Assembly (NCBI RefSeq): GCF_900115955.1
Contig: NZ_FOYL01000005.1
Location: 372,001 to 436,000, forward strand
Length of the DNA stretch: 64,000 nt
Reading direction: 5' to 3'
Origin: Lentzea waywayandensis
GTDB lineage: Bacteria > Actinomycetota > Actinomycetes > Mycobacteriales > Pseudonocardiaceae
Of the stretch, positions 39,983-52,534 are shown in pieces. The translations under genes were made by a program, and so were the position numbers. Below the pieces are notes generated by a model. The model searched no databases. It worked only from the letters and a program-made list of their open reading frames with translations, and was not told where the DNA came from. How positions within the stretch are numbered: the stretch's first letter is position 1; every line of letters begins with the position of its first letter.

Positions 39983-40912
39983 TCAGCCCTCGTCGCGCAG
40001 CTTTTCCAACGCGGCCGAAAGGTCGTCCGGGTACTCGGACGTGAACGAGACCCACTGGCCGTCCGCCGGGTGGTGGAACCCGAGCTGACGCGCGTGCAGC
40101 CACTGCCTCGTCACCCCGAGCCGCTTGGACAGCGTCGGGTCGGCCCCGTACGTCAGGTCGCCGACGCACGGGTGGTGCAGCGCCGAGAAGTGCACGCGAA
40201 TCTGGTGCGTGCGCCCGGTTTCCAGGTGCACCTCGACGAGAGATGCCGCCCGGAACGCCTCCATCACCTCGTAGTGCGTGATGGACGGCTTTCCGTCCTG
40301 CATCACCGCGAACTTGTAGTCGTGCTTCGGGTGACGGTCGATCGGCGCGTCGATGGTGCCCTTGATCGGGTCCGGGTGGCCCTGCACGATCGCGTGGTAG
40401 ACCTTGTCCACGGTCCGCTCTTTGAAGGCGTGCTTCAAAGCGGAGTACGCGGACTCGGACTTCGCGACCACCATCACGCCGGTCGTGCCGACGTCGAGCC
40501 GGTGCACGACGCCCTGACGCTCGGCGGCACCGGACGTGGCGACGCGGTGGCCGGAGGCGAGGAGCCCACCGACGACGGTCGGCCCGGTCCAGCCCGGCGA
40601 CGGGTGCACGGCGACACCGACGGGCTTGTCGATGACGATGATGTCGTCGTCCTCGTGGATGATGACCATGCCCTCGACGGGGATCGCCTGGACGGTGACC
40701 GGCTGCGGCGGCGCGGGCAGCGTGATCTCCAGCATCGACCCGGCCGTGAGCCGGTCGGACTTGCCGACCACCCGGCCGTCGACCAGCACCTCGTCGGAGT
40801 CGGCGATGGCCGCGACGACAGTGCGGGACAGGCCGAGCAACTTCGCGAGGCCGGCGTCGACGCGCATGCCGTCCAGACCGTCGGGAATCGGCAGCGTTCG
40901 GTATCCGCTCAC
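39983..40912 (-). CDS. rluD: 23S rRNA pseudouridine synthase RluD-type
   Basis: Product of 309 aa from the GTG at 40910-40912. An N-terminal S4 RNA-binding domain ([30 protein letters not shown]) is followed by the RluA-type catalytic domain with [16 protein letters not shown], holding the catalytic Asp, and [12 protein letters not shown]. It follows lspA on the same strand with a 57-bp gap, a common actinobacterial order. Confidence 0.93.
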   Translation of the reverse strand: MSGYRTLPIPDGLDGMRVDAGLAKLLGLSRTVVAAIADSDEVLVDGRVVGKSDRLTAGSMLEITLPAPPQPVTVQAIPVEGMVIIHEDDDIIVIDKPVGVAVHPSPGWTGPTVVGGLLASGHRVATSGAAERQGVVHRLDVGTTGVMVVAKSESAYSALKHAFKERTVDKVYHAIVQGHPDPIKGTIDAPIDRHPKHDYKFAVMQDGKPSITHYEVMEAFRAASLVEVHLETGRTHQIRVHFSALHHPCVGDLTYGADPTLSKRLGVTRQWLHARQLGFHHPADGQWVSFTSEYPDDLSAALEKLRDEG

Positions 40913-40968
40913 GCGGGGTGCCTCGACCTTCTTCTCCTTGCAGAACCCGCTGAATCTACCAGGAGCAG

Positions 40969-41748
40969 CTACTTCGGCTCCGCCGCACCATCGGACTCCA
41001 CGACGAGCGCGGGCTCCTCCTTGTGAACGGTCCCGTCGTAGTCGTGCCGCATCAGCGCCAGCACGATGATCGTGGCGCCACCGCCGACGATCGCCATGTC
41101 GGCGACGTTGAACACCGGCCACACCTGGCCGTACGGGTCGAACAGCGACAGGAAGTCCACCACGTGACCGCGCATCGGGCCCGGTTCGCGGAACAGGCGG
41201 TCGGCGAGGTTGCCGACGGCGCCGCCCAGCACCAGGCCGAGGCCGACGGCCCAGCCCTGCGAGCGGAGGTTGCGCGCGATCCAGAGGATGAACCCGGCGA
41301 CGCCCAGCGCGATCAGCGCGAGGATCCACGTCTGCCCCTCGGCCAGGCCGAACGCGGCGCCGGGGTTGCGGACGAACGTCAGGTAGAGCACGCCGCCGAA
41401 GAGCTTGATCGGATCGGCACCCTCGAGGAACGCCACCGACACGACCTTGGTGAGCACGTCCAGCGCCAGCACGCCGCCCGCCAGGACCGCGAGGGTCTTC
41501 GTCCGCGGCTCCGGCAACGAGCCGGAGATGGAACCGGAGATCGAGAACTCGTCGTCGTCCTCCTCCGCCTTGGCGGGGGACTCCGCGGGTTTCTCCTCGG
41601 TCTTCTTCTCCGCGTCCGGCTCGTCGACCACGATCGCGGGCGTCGCGACCGTCTCCGGCTCGCTGACCTGCGCTTCCACCGGCTTGTCAGCGACCTTCTC
41701 GGCAGCCTTCTCGGCGGCTTTCCCCGCGGCCTTGGCCTCGTCACTCAC
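40969..41748 (-). CDS. lspA: Lipoprotein signal peptidase LspA with long acidic N-terminus
   Basis: Product of 259 aa from the GTG at 41746-41748; an earlier GTG at 41761 is possible. About 95 N-terminal residues are charged and Ala/Glu-rich ([20 protein letters not shown]). Four TM helices follow. The catalytic aspartates lie in [12 protein letters not shown] and [13 protein letters not shown], and [10 protein letters not shown] is a family signature. The catalytic core cleaves prolipoprotein signals. The long cytoplasmic extension is unusual compared with the typical 160-200 aa. It starts 23 bp after the riboswitch-controlled aminotransferase gene. Confidence 0.94.
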   Translation of the reverse strand: MSDEAKAAGKAAEKAAEKVADKPVEAQVSEPETVATPAIVVDEPDAEKKTEEKPAESPAKAEEDDDEFSISGSISGSLPEPRTKTLAVLAGGVLALDVLTKVVSVAFLEGADPIKLFGGVLYLTFVRNPGAAFGLAEGQTWILALIALGVAGFILWIARNLRSQGWAVGLGLVLGGAVGNLADRLFREPGPMRGHVVDFLSLFDPYGQVWPVFNVADMAIVGGGATIIVLALMRHDYDGTVHKEEPALVVESDGAAEPK

Positions 41749-41771
41749 CAGGTCATTGTCCACTACAGGGA

Positions 41772-43103
41772 CTACGCGAGGAACGGCGGCAGGGTTCGGT
41801 TGTCGTCCTGCGGAACCCAGCGGCCGTCGCGCTGCGCGTAGGTCCACTTCGGACCCTCGGTGACGAGAGTGCGCAGCGCCGCGACCAAACGGTCCACGTG
41901 CTCGGGCGTCGTGCCGAGGCCGATCGACGCGCGCACGGCGCGTTCCTCGTGCGATCCGACCTGCTTGACCAGACGGCCCACGATCACGTGCGCGCAGAAC
42001 GCTCCGTCGCGCACCCCGATGCCGTACTCGGCGGACAGTGCCGCCGCGAGGAAGCCCGCGTCGAAGCCGGAGATCGTGAAGCTCACGACGCCCACCTTGT
42101 CGGCGTCGGTCAGGATCGCGAGCTCGCGGAAGCCGGGGATGGTGCGCAGGCCGTTCTGCAGGCGCGTCAGCAGTTCCTGCTCGTGCGCGACGGTCTGCTC
42201 CCAGTGCCGCGACAGGATCTCGCAGGCCGCGGCCAGCGCGTGCACGCCGACGACGTTCGGGCTGCCGGCCTCGTGCCGCTCGGGCACCGCGGACCAGGCC
42301 ACCCCGAGGCGGTCGCCGTGGTCGGTCACCTTCGAGGTCGCGCCGCCGCCGACCAGGTACGGCTGGGCCTGCTGCAGCCAGTCCGCGCGGCCGACCAGCA
42401 CACCGGCGCCGAACGGCGCGTAGATCTTGTGGCCGGAGAACGCGATGTAGTCGACGCCCAGCTCACGGGCGTTGATCGGGCGGTGCGGGGCGAGCTGCGC
42501 GGCGTCGAGCGCGATCCGCGCGCCGTGCCGGCGGGCGACCTTCGCGAGCTCCGCGACCGGCCACAGCTCCCCCGTGACGTTGGACGCCCCGGTGACGATC
42601 ACGAGCCGAGGGCCGACCGGGGCGGCGGCCAACGCCCGGTCCAGCGCGACAACTGCGGCGCCGGACGAAGACGGTGCGGGAACACGCTGAACGTTCGGGC
42701 CGCGCCACGGCAGCAGGGCCGCGTGGTGCTCGCTGTCGAACAGGACGACCGCGGTGTTCTTGGGAACGCTGCGCGCCAACAGGTTCAGCGAATCGGTGGT
42801 GTTGCGGGTGAAGACGACGGCGTCGGAGGAGTGCGCCCCGACGAAGCGGCGGATGCGGTCGCGGGCCTGCTCGTAGACGCGGGTCGAGACCTGCGAGGCG
42901 AACCCGGCGCCGCGGTGCACGCTGGCGTACCAGGGCAGCAGTTCGTCGACGGCGTCACGCACTTCCTGAAGACAGGGCGCCGATGCCGCGTGATCGAGGT
43001 TGGCATAGGTGACGCGCTCTCCGGTGACGAGCGGAACCCGCAGGTCGGCGCCGACGACAGCCGGAACGGCGGTGGTGGTTCCAGGGGTGATCGCGAGCGT
43101 CAT
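41772..43103 (-). CDS. Cysteine desulfurase-like class V aminotransferase
   Basis: Product of 443 aa. PLP enzyme with the cofactor Asp200 in ARIALDAAQLAPH and Lys226 in AFSGHKIYAPFGAGV. Cys370 lies in RDGAFCAHVIV at the position of the SufS-type catalytic cysteine. Family members release sulfur or selenium from cysteine derivatives. The 5' leader contains a SAM-IV riboswitch, so the gene belongs to sulfur amino acid metabolism in this organism. lspA and rluD follow and may be cotranscribed. GGAGGC lies before the ATG. Confidence 0.9.
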   Translation of the reverse strand: MTLAITPGTTTAVPAVVGADLRVPLVTGERVTYANLDHAASAPCLQEVRDAVDELLPWYASVHRGAGFASQVSTRVYEQARDRIRRFVGAHSSDAVVFTRNTTDSLNLLARSVPKNTAVVLFDSEHHAALLPWRGPNVQRVPAPSSSGAAVVALDRALAAAPVGPRLVIVTGASNVTGELWPVAELAKVARRHGARIALDAAQLAPHRPINARELGVDYIAFSGHKIYAPFGAGVLVGRADWLQQAQPYLVGGGATSKVTDHGDRLGVAWSAVPERHEAGSPNVVGVHALAAACEILSRHWEQTVAHEQELLTRLQNGLRTIPGFRELAILTDADKVGVVSFTISGFDAGFLAAALSAEYGIGVRDGAFCAHVIVGRLVKQVGSHEERAVRASIGLGTTPEHVDRLVAALRTLVTEGPKWTYAQRDGRWVPQDDNRTLPPFLA

Positions 43104-43133
43104 CGAGCTGCCTCCGAGGCCAGGGGCCCCGTT

Positions 43134-43258
43134 GTGCGAAGGCCCGCGCTTGACCGGCGCCCCACGCGCCGGACCAGGTCCTCACCAAGGGCACCCCACC
43201 GCGGTTGGAGGGTTGCCGGCCAGCAAGCTTGGGCTTGACGCTGGCTCTCATGACCTGC
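43134..43258 (-). promoter_or_regulatory. SAM-IV riboswitch
   Basis: The minus strand starts GGTCATGAGAGCCAGCG (from 43255), continues with AAGCTTGCTGGCCGGCAACC, then a GGGGTGCCC...GGTGAGGACC closing segment, a GC-rich hairpin (GGCGCGTGGGGCGCC) and AAGCGCGGGCC at the 3' end. These are the conserved P1-P4 core and the downstream pseudoknot element of the SAM-IV class known from actinomycetes. A CCTC/GAGG pairing next to the ribosome site of the following gene suggests translational control. Recognised from memory of the class, not by a covariance model. Confidence 0.88.
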
Positions 43259-43328
43259 CGACGACGTTAGCGGAGGCCGACGCGCCCGTCGACACCTGAT
43301 TCACATGCTGGGAAGCGTCGGCGACCGA

Positions 43329-44816
43329 CTAATCGCCGGTCTCGCCCTTCCACCGTGCGTAACGACCGGCGCGGTCGACGGCACGTACGCGCCGCTCAGC
43401 GGCATCGCGCGCTTCTTCGGTGGTGACGATGAGCAACTGGTCGTCCGTCTGCAGCCGGGTCGTCGGTTGTGGCGTGAAACTCTTTCCCGAGCGCACCACG
43501 AGGCTGACTGTGGCGCCGACGGGCAGCCGCAGTTCGGTCATGTAGACGCCGTGCAGCTTCGACCCGCGCTGGATGTGCACCTGGAGCAGTTCGGCACCGA
43601 GCTCGTCGAGCGGCGAGGAGTCGACCTGGACCTCCTGCGCCTCGCCCGTCTTCACCAGCCCGAGGCGCCGGGCGAGGAACGGCAGCGTCGTGCCTTGCAC
43701 CACCGTCAGCACGATGACCAGCACGAACACCACGTCGACCAGTTCGCGCGCGCCCTCGACCCCCTGGATCAACGGGATCAGCGCGAACACGATCGGCACC
43801 GCGCCGCGCAGCCCCGACCAGGACAGGAAGGCCTGTTCGCGCCACGGCACCTTGAACGGCAGCGAGGACAGGATCACCGACAGCGGCCGGGCCACGAACG
43901 TCAGCACCACGCCCGCGATCAGCGCGGGGAACAGCACGTCGAGCAGGCGAGACGGCGAGGCGTAGAGGCCGAGCAGCACGAAGAGCCCGATCTGGGCCAG
44001 CCAGCCGAGACCTTCGGCGAACGAGAGGGTGTCGGCGCGGTGCGGCAGGCGGGCGTTGCCCAGCACCAGCGCGGCGACGTACGTGGCGAGGAATCCGGAG
44101 GCGTGCGCGAGGTCGCCGGCCGTGTAGGCCATCACGCACACCGCCACCGTGGCGAGCGGGTACAGACCGGTGGAGGGCAGTGCCGCGCGTCTGAGCCCGG
44201 CCCCGCCGAGATAGCCGAGGGCAACGCCGATGAGCGCGCCCGCGCCCAGTTCGTAGATCACCAGCAGTGGCGCGGTCCAGGAGATCTGATCCGACGAGGC
44301 CAGCAGCACGACGGCGATGTAGACGGGCGCGTCGTTGAGGCCGGACTCCAGTTCGAGCGCGCCGGTGAGCCGCGGCCCCACGCCTAACGAGCGCAGGACG
44401 CTGAACACGGCGGCCGCGTCGGTGGACGACAGCACCGCGCCCCACAGCAACGCCATCCGCCAGTCGAGGCCCAGCAGGAAGTGCAGCGCCGTCCCGGTCA
44501 CCGCCACGCTCACCACAACGGCCACTGTGGACAGTGCGACGCCCAGCCACAGCGAGGACTTCACCGCGTTCCAGCGGGTCGTGATCCCGCCCTCGGTCAG
44601 GATCAGCACCAGCGCCGCGATGCCGAGGGACTGGGTGAGGTCGGCGTCGTCGAACTTGATGCCGAACACGGCCTCGCCGAGCAGCACGCCGATGCCGAGG
44701 TAGAGCAGGAGTGAGGGCAGCCCGAGGCGAGTCGACACCCGCACCGCGATCACGGAGATCAGCAGTACGGCCGCGCCGATGCCCAGAACGACCGTGACGT
44801 CACCCACCTGGACCAT
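43329..44816 (-). CDS. Potassium/proton antiporter, CPA1 type with RCK_C domain
   Basis: Product of 495 aa. About 12 TM helices fill residues ~8-395, with SSTDAAAVFSVLRSLG and the ESGLNDAP motif of cation/proton antiporters. Residues ~405-480 form a TrkA-C/RCK_C regulatory domain (LPVGATVSLVVRSGKSFTPQPTTRLQTDDQLLIVTT). This arrangement is that of NhaP2/CvrA K+/H+ antiporters, which export K+ and control pH and osmotic balance. The start is well defined by MVQVGDVTVVLG at the first helix. Confidence 0.92.
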   Translation of the reverse strand: MVQVGDVTVVLGIGAAVLLISVIAVRVSTRLGLPSLLLYLGIGVLLGEAVFGIKFDDADLTQSLGIAALVLILTEGGITTRWNAVKSSLWLGVALSTVAVVVSVAVTGTALHFLLGLDWRMALLWGAVLSSTDAAAVFSVLRSLGVGPRLTGALELESGLNDAPVYIAVVLLASSDQISWTAPLLVIYELGAGALIGVALGYLGGAGLRRAALPSTGLYPLATVAVCVMAYTAGDLAHASGFLATYVAALVLGNARLPHRADTLSFAEGLGWLAQIGLFVLLGLYASPSRLLDVLFPALIAGVVLTFVARPLSVILSSLPFKVPWREQAFLSWSGLRGAVPIVFALIPLIQGVEGARELVDVVFVLVIVLTVVQGTTLPFLARRLGLVKTGEAQEVQVDSSPLDELGAELLQVHIQRGSKLHGVYMTELRLPVGATVSLVVRSGKSFTPQPTTRLQTDDQLLIVTTEEARDAAERRVRAVDRAGRYARWKGETGD

Positions 44817-44927
44817 TCTGGTTGATCACCATCGATTCCGACGAATCCGACGATCGCCTCTACCGGGCTCATGCGCGGTGGAGCATGTTGATCAGTGGCT
44901 CAATCCCTAACCCCTGCACGGAGTTGA

Positions 44928-45866
<939 letters not shown>

Positions 45867-46403
45867 TCATTTCGCGGTGAGCACCTGCACGGCCTCGTCG
45901 AGCACCGGTTCGACGAGGCCGGGCAGGGTCACCCACATCTGTGCCTGACCGAGGTAGAGGCTGAACGCGATCAGCGCGCGCTTCTTCGCGTGCTCGCGGT
46001 CGAACCCGAGCTGCTCGAACAGCTCGGTCAGGTAGTTCAGGCGTTTCTCCGTGACGCGCCGCAGGACCGGCGCGATCACCTCGTTCTCGGCGCCCGCCTG
46101 CAACGCCATCTCCACCGACCCCTTGCGGCCGCGGTCGAGCACCGTGCCGAACAACGTCCTGAGCTTGTCCCGCGGGGACTTCTCCGCCTCGACCAGCTCG
46201 ATGACCTTCTCGGTGTGCTCCCGCTCCCACCGCTCGACCGTCGCCTTCAGCAACGCCTCGCGGTTCGGGAAGTGGTGGTAGACGCTGCCTTTCGTGGCTC
46301 CGGCCTGTGCCGCCAGCGGTTCGATCGCGACGGCTTGGAGCCCGCCGTCGGCCAACGCTCTCAGCGCTATCTCAGTCCAGTCATCGCGATTCCGCCGCAC
46401 CAC
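45867..46403 (-). CDS. TetR-family transcriptional regulator
   Basis: Product of 178 aa from the GTG at 46401-46403 (the next codon is also GTG). The N-terminal HTH reads DDWTEIALRALADGGLQAVAIEPLAAQAGATKGSVYHHFPNREALL. The remaining helices form the ligand domain. The frame is open further upstream, but that part overlaps operator DNA and does not look like protein. Two palindromes sit directly upstream, so autoregulation together with control of the divergent gene is expected. Confidence 0.92.
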   Translation of the reverse strand: MVRRNRDDWTEIALRALADGGLQAVAIEPLAAQAGATKGSVYHHFPNREALLKATVERWEREHTEKVIELVEAEKSPRDKLRTLFGTVLDRGRKGSVEMALQAGAENEVIAPVLRRVTEKRLNYLTELFEQLGFDREHAKKRALIAFSLYLGQAQMWVTLPGLVEPVLDEAVQVLTAK

Positions 46404-46408
46404 GCTTC

Positions 46409-46449
46409 CATACGCTACCGTACGTTTCCAGAACATACGGCAGCGTATG
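46409..46449. promoter_or_regulatory. Two tandem TetR operators
   Basis: CATACGCTACCGTACG (46409-46424) and CATACGGCAGCGTATG (46434-46449) are 16-bp palindromes of 6-4-6 form. The second is perfect and the first has one mismatched pair. They are 25 bp apart centre to centre and together form a larger inverted repeat. They separate the TetR gene from the divergent gene and probably cover both promoters. Confidence 0.85.
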
Positions 46450-46462
46450 GAAGGGGATCCTC

Positions 46463-46930
46463 ATGATCAGGAACATCCACACCCGCGACCTCGGCGTACC
46501 CGCGGGCCCGTTCGTCGACCGCATTCAGGAGCTCTGGCCGCCCGCGTGGGGCAAGCAGGAGTTCGACCGGCCGTTGGGTGTCGGCGCGGACGGCGGCCAC
46601 GGCCCGATCCGCTACCGCTGCACCTCGTTCACGCCCGGCGAGTCGATCACCTTCGCGTTCCGCGAGGGCGACGGCACGCACACCCTGTCGGCGTCCGGCA
46701 CCGTCGTGCGGCACGAACTGATCGGAGACTTCTCCCTCGCCTCGCGGATCCGCTGGGCACTGGTGATCCGCTGGCTGCACGACGCGTGCCTGGAGGACCT
46801 GTTCGACAACTTCGAGCGCGCGGCGGGACGCGAGCCCGCCACACCGGCCAGGTGGTCGCCCTGGGTCCGGCTGGTGCGGCGGGTGGTCGTAGGGCTGACG
46901 AACCGTCAGGCGCAGCGCAACCTCGCCTGA
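46463..46930 (+). CDS. Hypothetical protein under TetR control
   Basis: Product of 155 aa with no signal or TM segment. The sequence (MIRNIHTRDLGVPAGPFVDRI, GHGPIRYRCTSFTPGESITFAF, HTLSASGTVVRHELIGDF, RWALVIRWLHDACLEDLFDNFE) suggests an SRPBCC-like helix-grip fold, but the match is weak. AAGGGGAT precedes the ATG. The tandem operators 14 bp upstream make it the likely main target of the adjacent TetR protein. Confidence 0.78.
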   Translation: MIRNIHTRDLGVPAGPFVDRIQELWPPAWGKQEFDRPLGVGADGGHGPIRYRCTSFTPGESITFAFREGDGTHTLSASGTVVRHELIGDFSLASRIRWALVIRWLHDACLEDLFDNFERAAGREPATPARWSPWVRLVRRVVVGLTNRQAQRNLA

Positions 46931-46960
46931 CCTTCGTAGTTCCCGCCGTGCAGGCGCCGC

Positions 46961-47149
46961 CCTGCTGGATCGACGACCTGGGGACACCCGGTGGTCACCC
47001 GCCAGCGGCTGGAGTTCGAAGACTCCTCCCTCGCGATCCCGGACGTAGCCTCGCTGCGACCCGACCGCACCCGTGGTCCCGATGACGTTGCCCGCATCGT
47101 CGATCCCCTACGTCCACCACGCCTCCCCGCCGACGACCTGCCGGGCAGT
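46961..47149 (-). pseudogene. Possible remnant of an HAF-repeat type secreted protein
   Basis: In one minus-strand frame the translation reads QVVGGEAWWT, a TAG stop (47108-47110), then GIDDAGNVIGTTGAVGSQRG and YVRDREGGVFELQPLAG. The pattern G-I-[ND]-D-x-G-x-V-x-G followed by R-G-[FY]-x-R-[DE] is that of extracellular HAF-type repeats. No start codon or full repeat set exists, and the internal stop breaks the frame, so this looks like a short relic. Chance similarity is possible. Confidence 0.3.
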
Positions 47150-47232
47150 TCCTCGAACTGCTCCTCATCCACGCCTCCGGCCGAGGCCAGCCATCCCCCA
47201 GAAACCATGCGCAACACCTCTCGGAGAGATCG

Positions 47233-47270
47233 ACACATCGCCTGGAGGTGTCCGCCTCCAGGCGATGTGT
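47233..47270 (-). terminator. ileS terminator hairpin
   Basis: A 16-bp perfect stem (47233-47248 with 47255-47270) has a 6-nt loop, 42 nt downstream of the ileS stop on the minus strand. It has no T tract. Confidence 0.8.
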
Positions 47271-47311
47271 TGCGCCTGGCGCCGAAAGAGATCGGCGTGC
47301 TCACATCTCGA

Positions 47312-50416
<3,105 letters not shown>

Positions 50417-50425
50417 CTCCACTGC

Positions 50426-50630
50426 TCCTCGCGGTCAGTTGCGACACGCGAGGACGACACGCCGATGTGGCTCGGCCTGCCGCGGTACCACCCCGCTTGC
50501 CCGTCTGACGACGAGCCTCTCGTTCTTCGGCTGTGACGGGCCGGTCCCGTCCGGTTCTACTGAGGCGCTCGCGCACCCGTTCTTCCGGAGGCTCCCCGGT
50601 GATGGCCGGATCGGTGCCTGTGAGTTACAG
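50426..50630 (-). promoter_or_regulatory. ileS leader: Ile-specific translational T-box riboswitch
   Basis: On the minus strand the leader has a short stem I with CCATCACCGGGGAGCCTCCG (an ATC Ile codon at 50601-50603 is a candidate specifier; another ATC lies at 50609-50611). A T-box bulge GGGGTGGTACCGCGGC follows at ~50479-50494. Then TCCTCGCG (50447-50454 on plus) pairs with CGCGAGGA (50426-50433), which contains the ribosome binding site. This is the actinobacterial ultrashort-stem type, where uncharged tRNA-Ile frees the ribosome site. Confidence 0.9.
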
Positions 50631-50663
50631 GGTAACCGCAGGCGCAAACCGTATGCTCGCGCG

Positions 50664-51008
50664 ATGACGTTGACCATCGCGTTGTCGATCGTGCTGGCCC
50701 TGCTGTTCGTGGCGACAGGCGCGGGCAAGCTGTTCGGGGCGAAGGCGTCACTCGAGGCCCGCGACCACTTCCGGATGAACCCGGCGCTGTGGCGCACCAT
50801 CGGCGCGCTGGAGTGGGCCGGTGCGGCAGGCCTGGTCGTCGGCCTGGTCACGTGGCAGTGGGTGGCGCACGCGGCCACCGTCGGGCTCGGACTGCTCATG
50901 GTCGGCGCCACGATCACCCGGCTGCGGTACGACTCGAAGCCGTCGGGCGTGGTCGTGGACCTGGCGCTGCTGGCGTTGCTGATCATGCTGCTGTTCCTGG
51001 ACCGGTGA
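50664..51008 (+). CDS. DoxX-like membrane protein
   Basis: Product of 114 aa with four TM helices, starting at TIALSIVLALLFVATGAGKLFG, the DoxX/MauE-like first helix. The conserved GxxKLxG, the WRTIGALEWAGAAGL helix and a last helix to the C-terminus support the family. Function is unknown; relatives take part in membrane redox or quinone chemistry. The ATG is 6 nt after TATGCT (50652-50657). Its stop overlaps the GTG of the SARP pseudogene. Confidence 0.83.
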   Translation: MTLTIALSIVLALLFVATGAGKLFGAKASLEARDHFRMNPALWRTIGALEWAGAAGLVVGLVTWQWVAHAATVGLGLLMVGATITRLRYDSKPSGVVVDLALLALLIMLLFLDR

Positions 51009-52001
51009 GACACGAGTTCCGTGTCCTCGGCGCACCTGAGATCCGGCTCGGCGCCGAACTCGTCGACGTGGGCCACGCCCGCCGGCTGAGCGTGCTGGCG
51101 GTGCTGCTGGTGGACGTCAACCAGGTCGTCGGCATCGACAAGCTGCTGGCACGGTGTGGGGCGACGCGCCGCCGCGGCAGGCCAAGGCCGCGCTCTACAG
51201 CTACCTGTCCCGGCTGCGGACAGCGCTCGACGGCATCCCGATCGTGCGCCGCTCCGGCGGGTACGTGCTGGAGACCGACCCGGCGTCCATCGACCTGCAC
51301 CGGTTCCGCGCTCTCGTGACGCTCGGACGCCCTGACGAGGCCATGTTGCTCGTGCGCGAACGCCCCCTCGACGAACGGCTCGCGAGCCAGCTCATGCGAG
51401 CGTTGATCGGCGCCGGTCAACGTTCCGCCGCACTCGTCCACTACGCACAGCTCCAAGGCCGGCTCGCGGACGAGTTGGGCCTGAACCCCGGACCCGCGTT
51501 GCGCGACCTGCACGCGTCGCTGATCCAACGTCCACAGTGGAGCCCACGCCAACTTCCCGCCGCACCAATGGATTTCACCGGCGTGACGGCCGAGCTCGCG
51601 GCGCTCGACCTGGCCGGGCCGATCGTCACGATCACCGGCCCGGCCGGGACGGGAAAGACACGGCTCGCGTTGCACTGGGCGCACGAACACACGTCCGACT
51701 ACCCGGACGGCCAGCTGTTCGTGGACCTGAACGGTTCCGACCCGGCCGACGTCGTCCGCGAGTTCATCACCGCCCTCGGCACGAGCCGGACGGCATCCCA
51801 CCGGAACCGCACGCGCAGACAGCGCTTTACCGCACATTGCTGGCCGACCGCAGCATGCTGATCGTGCTCGACAACGCCGCCGACACCGCCCAGGTCGTGC
51901 CGCTGCTACCGGGCGCACCACGGTGCCGCGTCGTCGTGACGAGCCGCGAACGCCTGCCGGGCCTCGTCACCGCCCACGGCGCCCGCCCGGTCGTGCTCTG
52001 A
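51005..52001 (+). pseudogene. SARP/AfsR-type regulator, frameshifted and truncated
   Basis: Starts GTG at 51005 overlapping the upstream stop. Frame 1 encodes the OmpR-like DNA-binding start (EFRVLGAPEIRLGAELVDVG, ARRLSVLAVLLVDVNQVV) to about 51157. There one base seems to be missing, because the frame starting at 51154 resumes with WGDAPPRQAKAALYSYLSRL and the BTAD domain, then a P-loop [20 protein letters not shown]. Near 51793 a second one-base loss shifts to [20 protein letters not shown] and [12 protein letters not shown], which stops at 52001. A full regulator would continue for hundreds of residues. Two breaks plus truncation make a pseudogene likely. Confidence 0.87.
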
Positions 52002-52070
52002 GTAGATCCACTCATGGTGCGCCGAGTTCCATCTCCCCCAGACTTCTCGACGAGGTGATTGGGGGATCAC

Positions 52071-52517
52071 GTGAAAGTTCTGGCACTCGCCGCTTTGCTG
52101 AGCACCACCGTCGTCGCTCCCGTGCAGGAGTTCTCCTTCGAGGCCGAAGCCAACGCGTGGCCGGTGCACGGCAGGTCCGCACACTGGTCGGCGCCGACCG
52201 AGGAGATCCGGGTCGGGCTGCGCCGATCGGACAACACGATCAGGATCCACGCCGAGTACAACGGGCTGCGGGACTACCTCCTGGTCGAGCTGAGACGGCA
52301 CGACGGAGAGCTGATCACCGCCGGTTCGCACCACGACGAGCAGGTCAGGGTCTTCGGCGACGGTTACGTCTGCACCGACGACACGGCCGACTTCACCGTC
52401 GACCGCGTCGAGTACAACGCCGACGGGTGGACCGACGTGTTCGCCGCGTCGATCACGCACACCTGTGGAGACCAGCCCTTCAACGCGTTCCGGGCACGGG
52501 TCGACTTCAACCGCTGA
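52071..52517 (+). CDS. Small secreted protein, paralogue A
   Basis: Product of 148 aa with a GTG start preceded by GGGGG. A short signal peptide (KVLALAALLSTTVVAP) leads into a beta-rich domain with AWPVHGRSAHWSAPTEEIRV, YLLVELRRHDGELITAGSHH, VRVFGDGYVCTDDTADFTVD and RVEYNADGWTDVF. Two cysteines probably form one disulfide. It aligns throughout with the next gene. No known family. Confidence 0.8.
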   Translation: MKVLALAALLSTTVVAPVQEFSFEAEANAWPVHGRSAHWSAPTEEIRVGLRRSDNTIRIHAEYNGLRDYLLVELRRHDGELITAGSHHDEQVRVFGDGYVCTDDTADFTVDRVEYNADGWTDVFAASITHTCGDQPFNAFRARVDFNR

Positions 52518-52534
52518 CATCTCTGGGGGAGTTC

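Larger units (their letters stand above)
46931..47311. other. 381-bp gap between hypothetical gene and ileS
   Basis: It contains a possible decayed coding fragment (46961-47149, minus) and the ileS terminator hairpin (47233-47270). The rest shows nothing I can support; open frames here lack ribosome sites and plausible protein character. Confidence 0.6.

Noticed and set aside
46906..47304. 132-codon minus-strand frame after the TetR target gene
   Set aside because: Basic, low-complexity product without ribosome site; a different frame gives the better HAF-like fragment.
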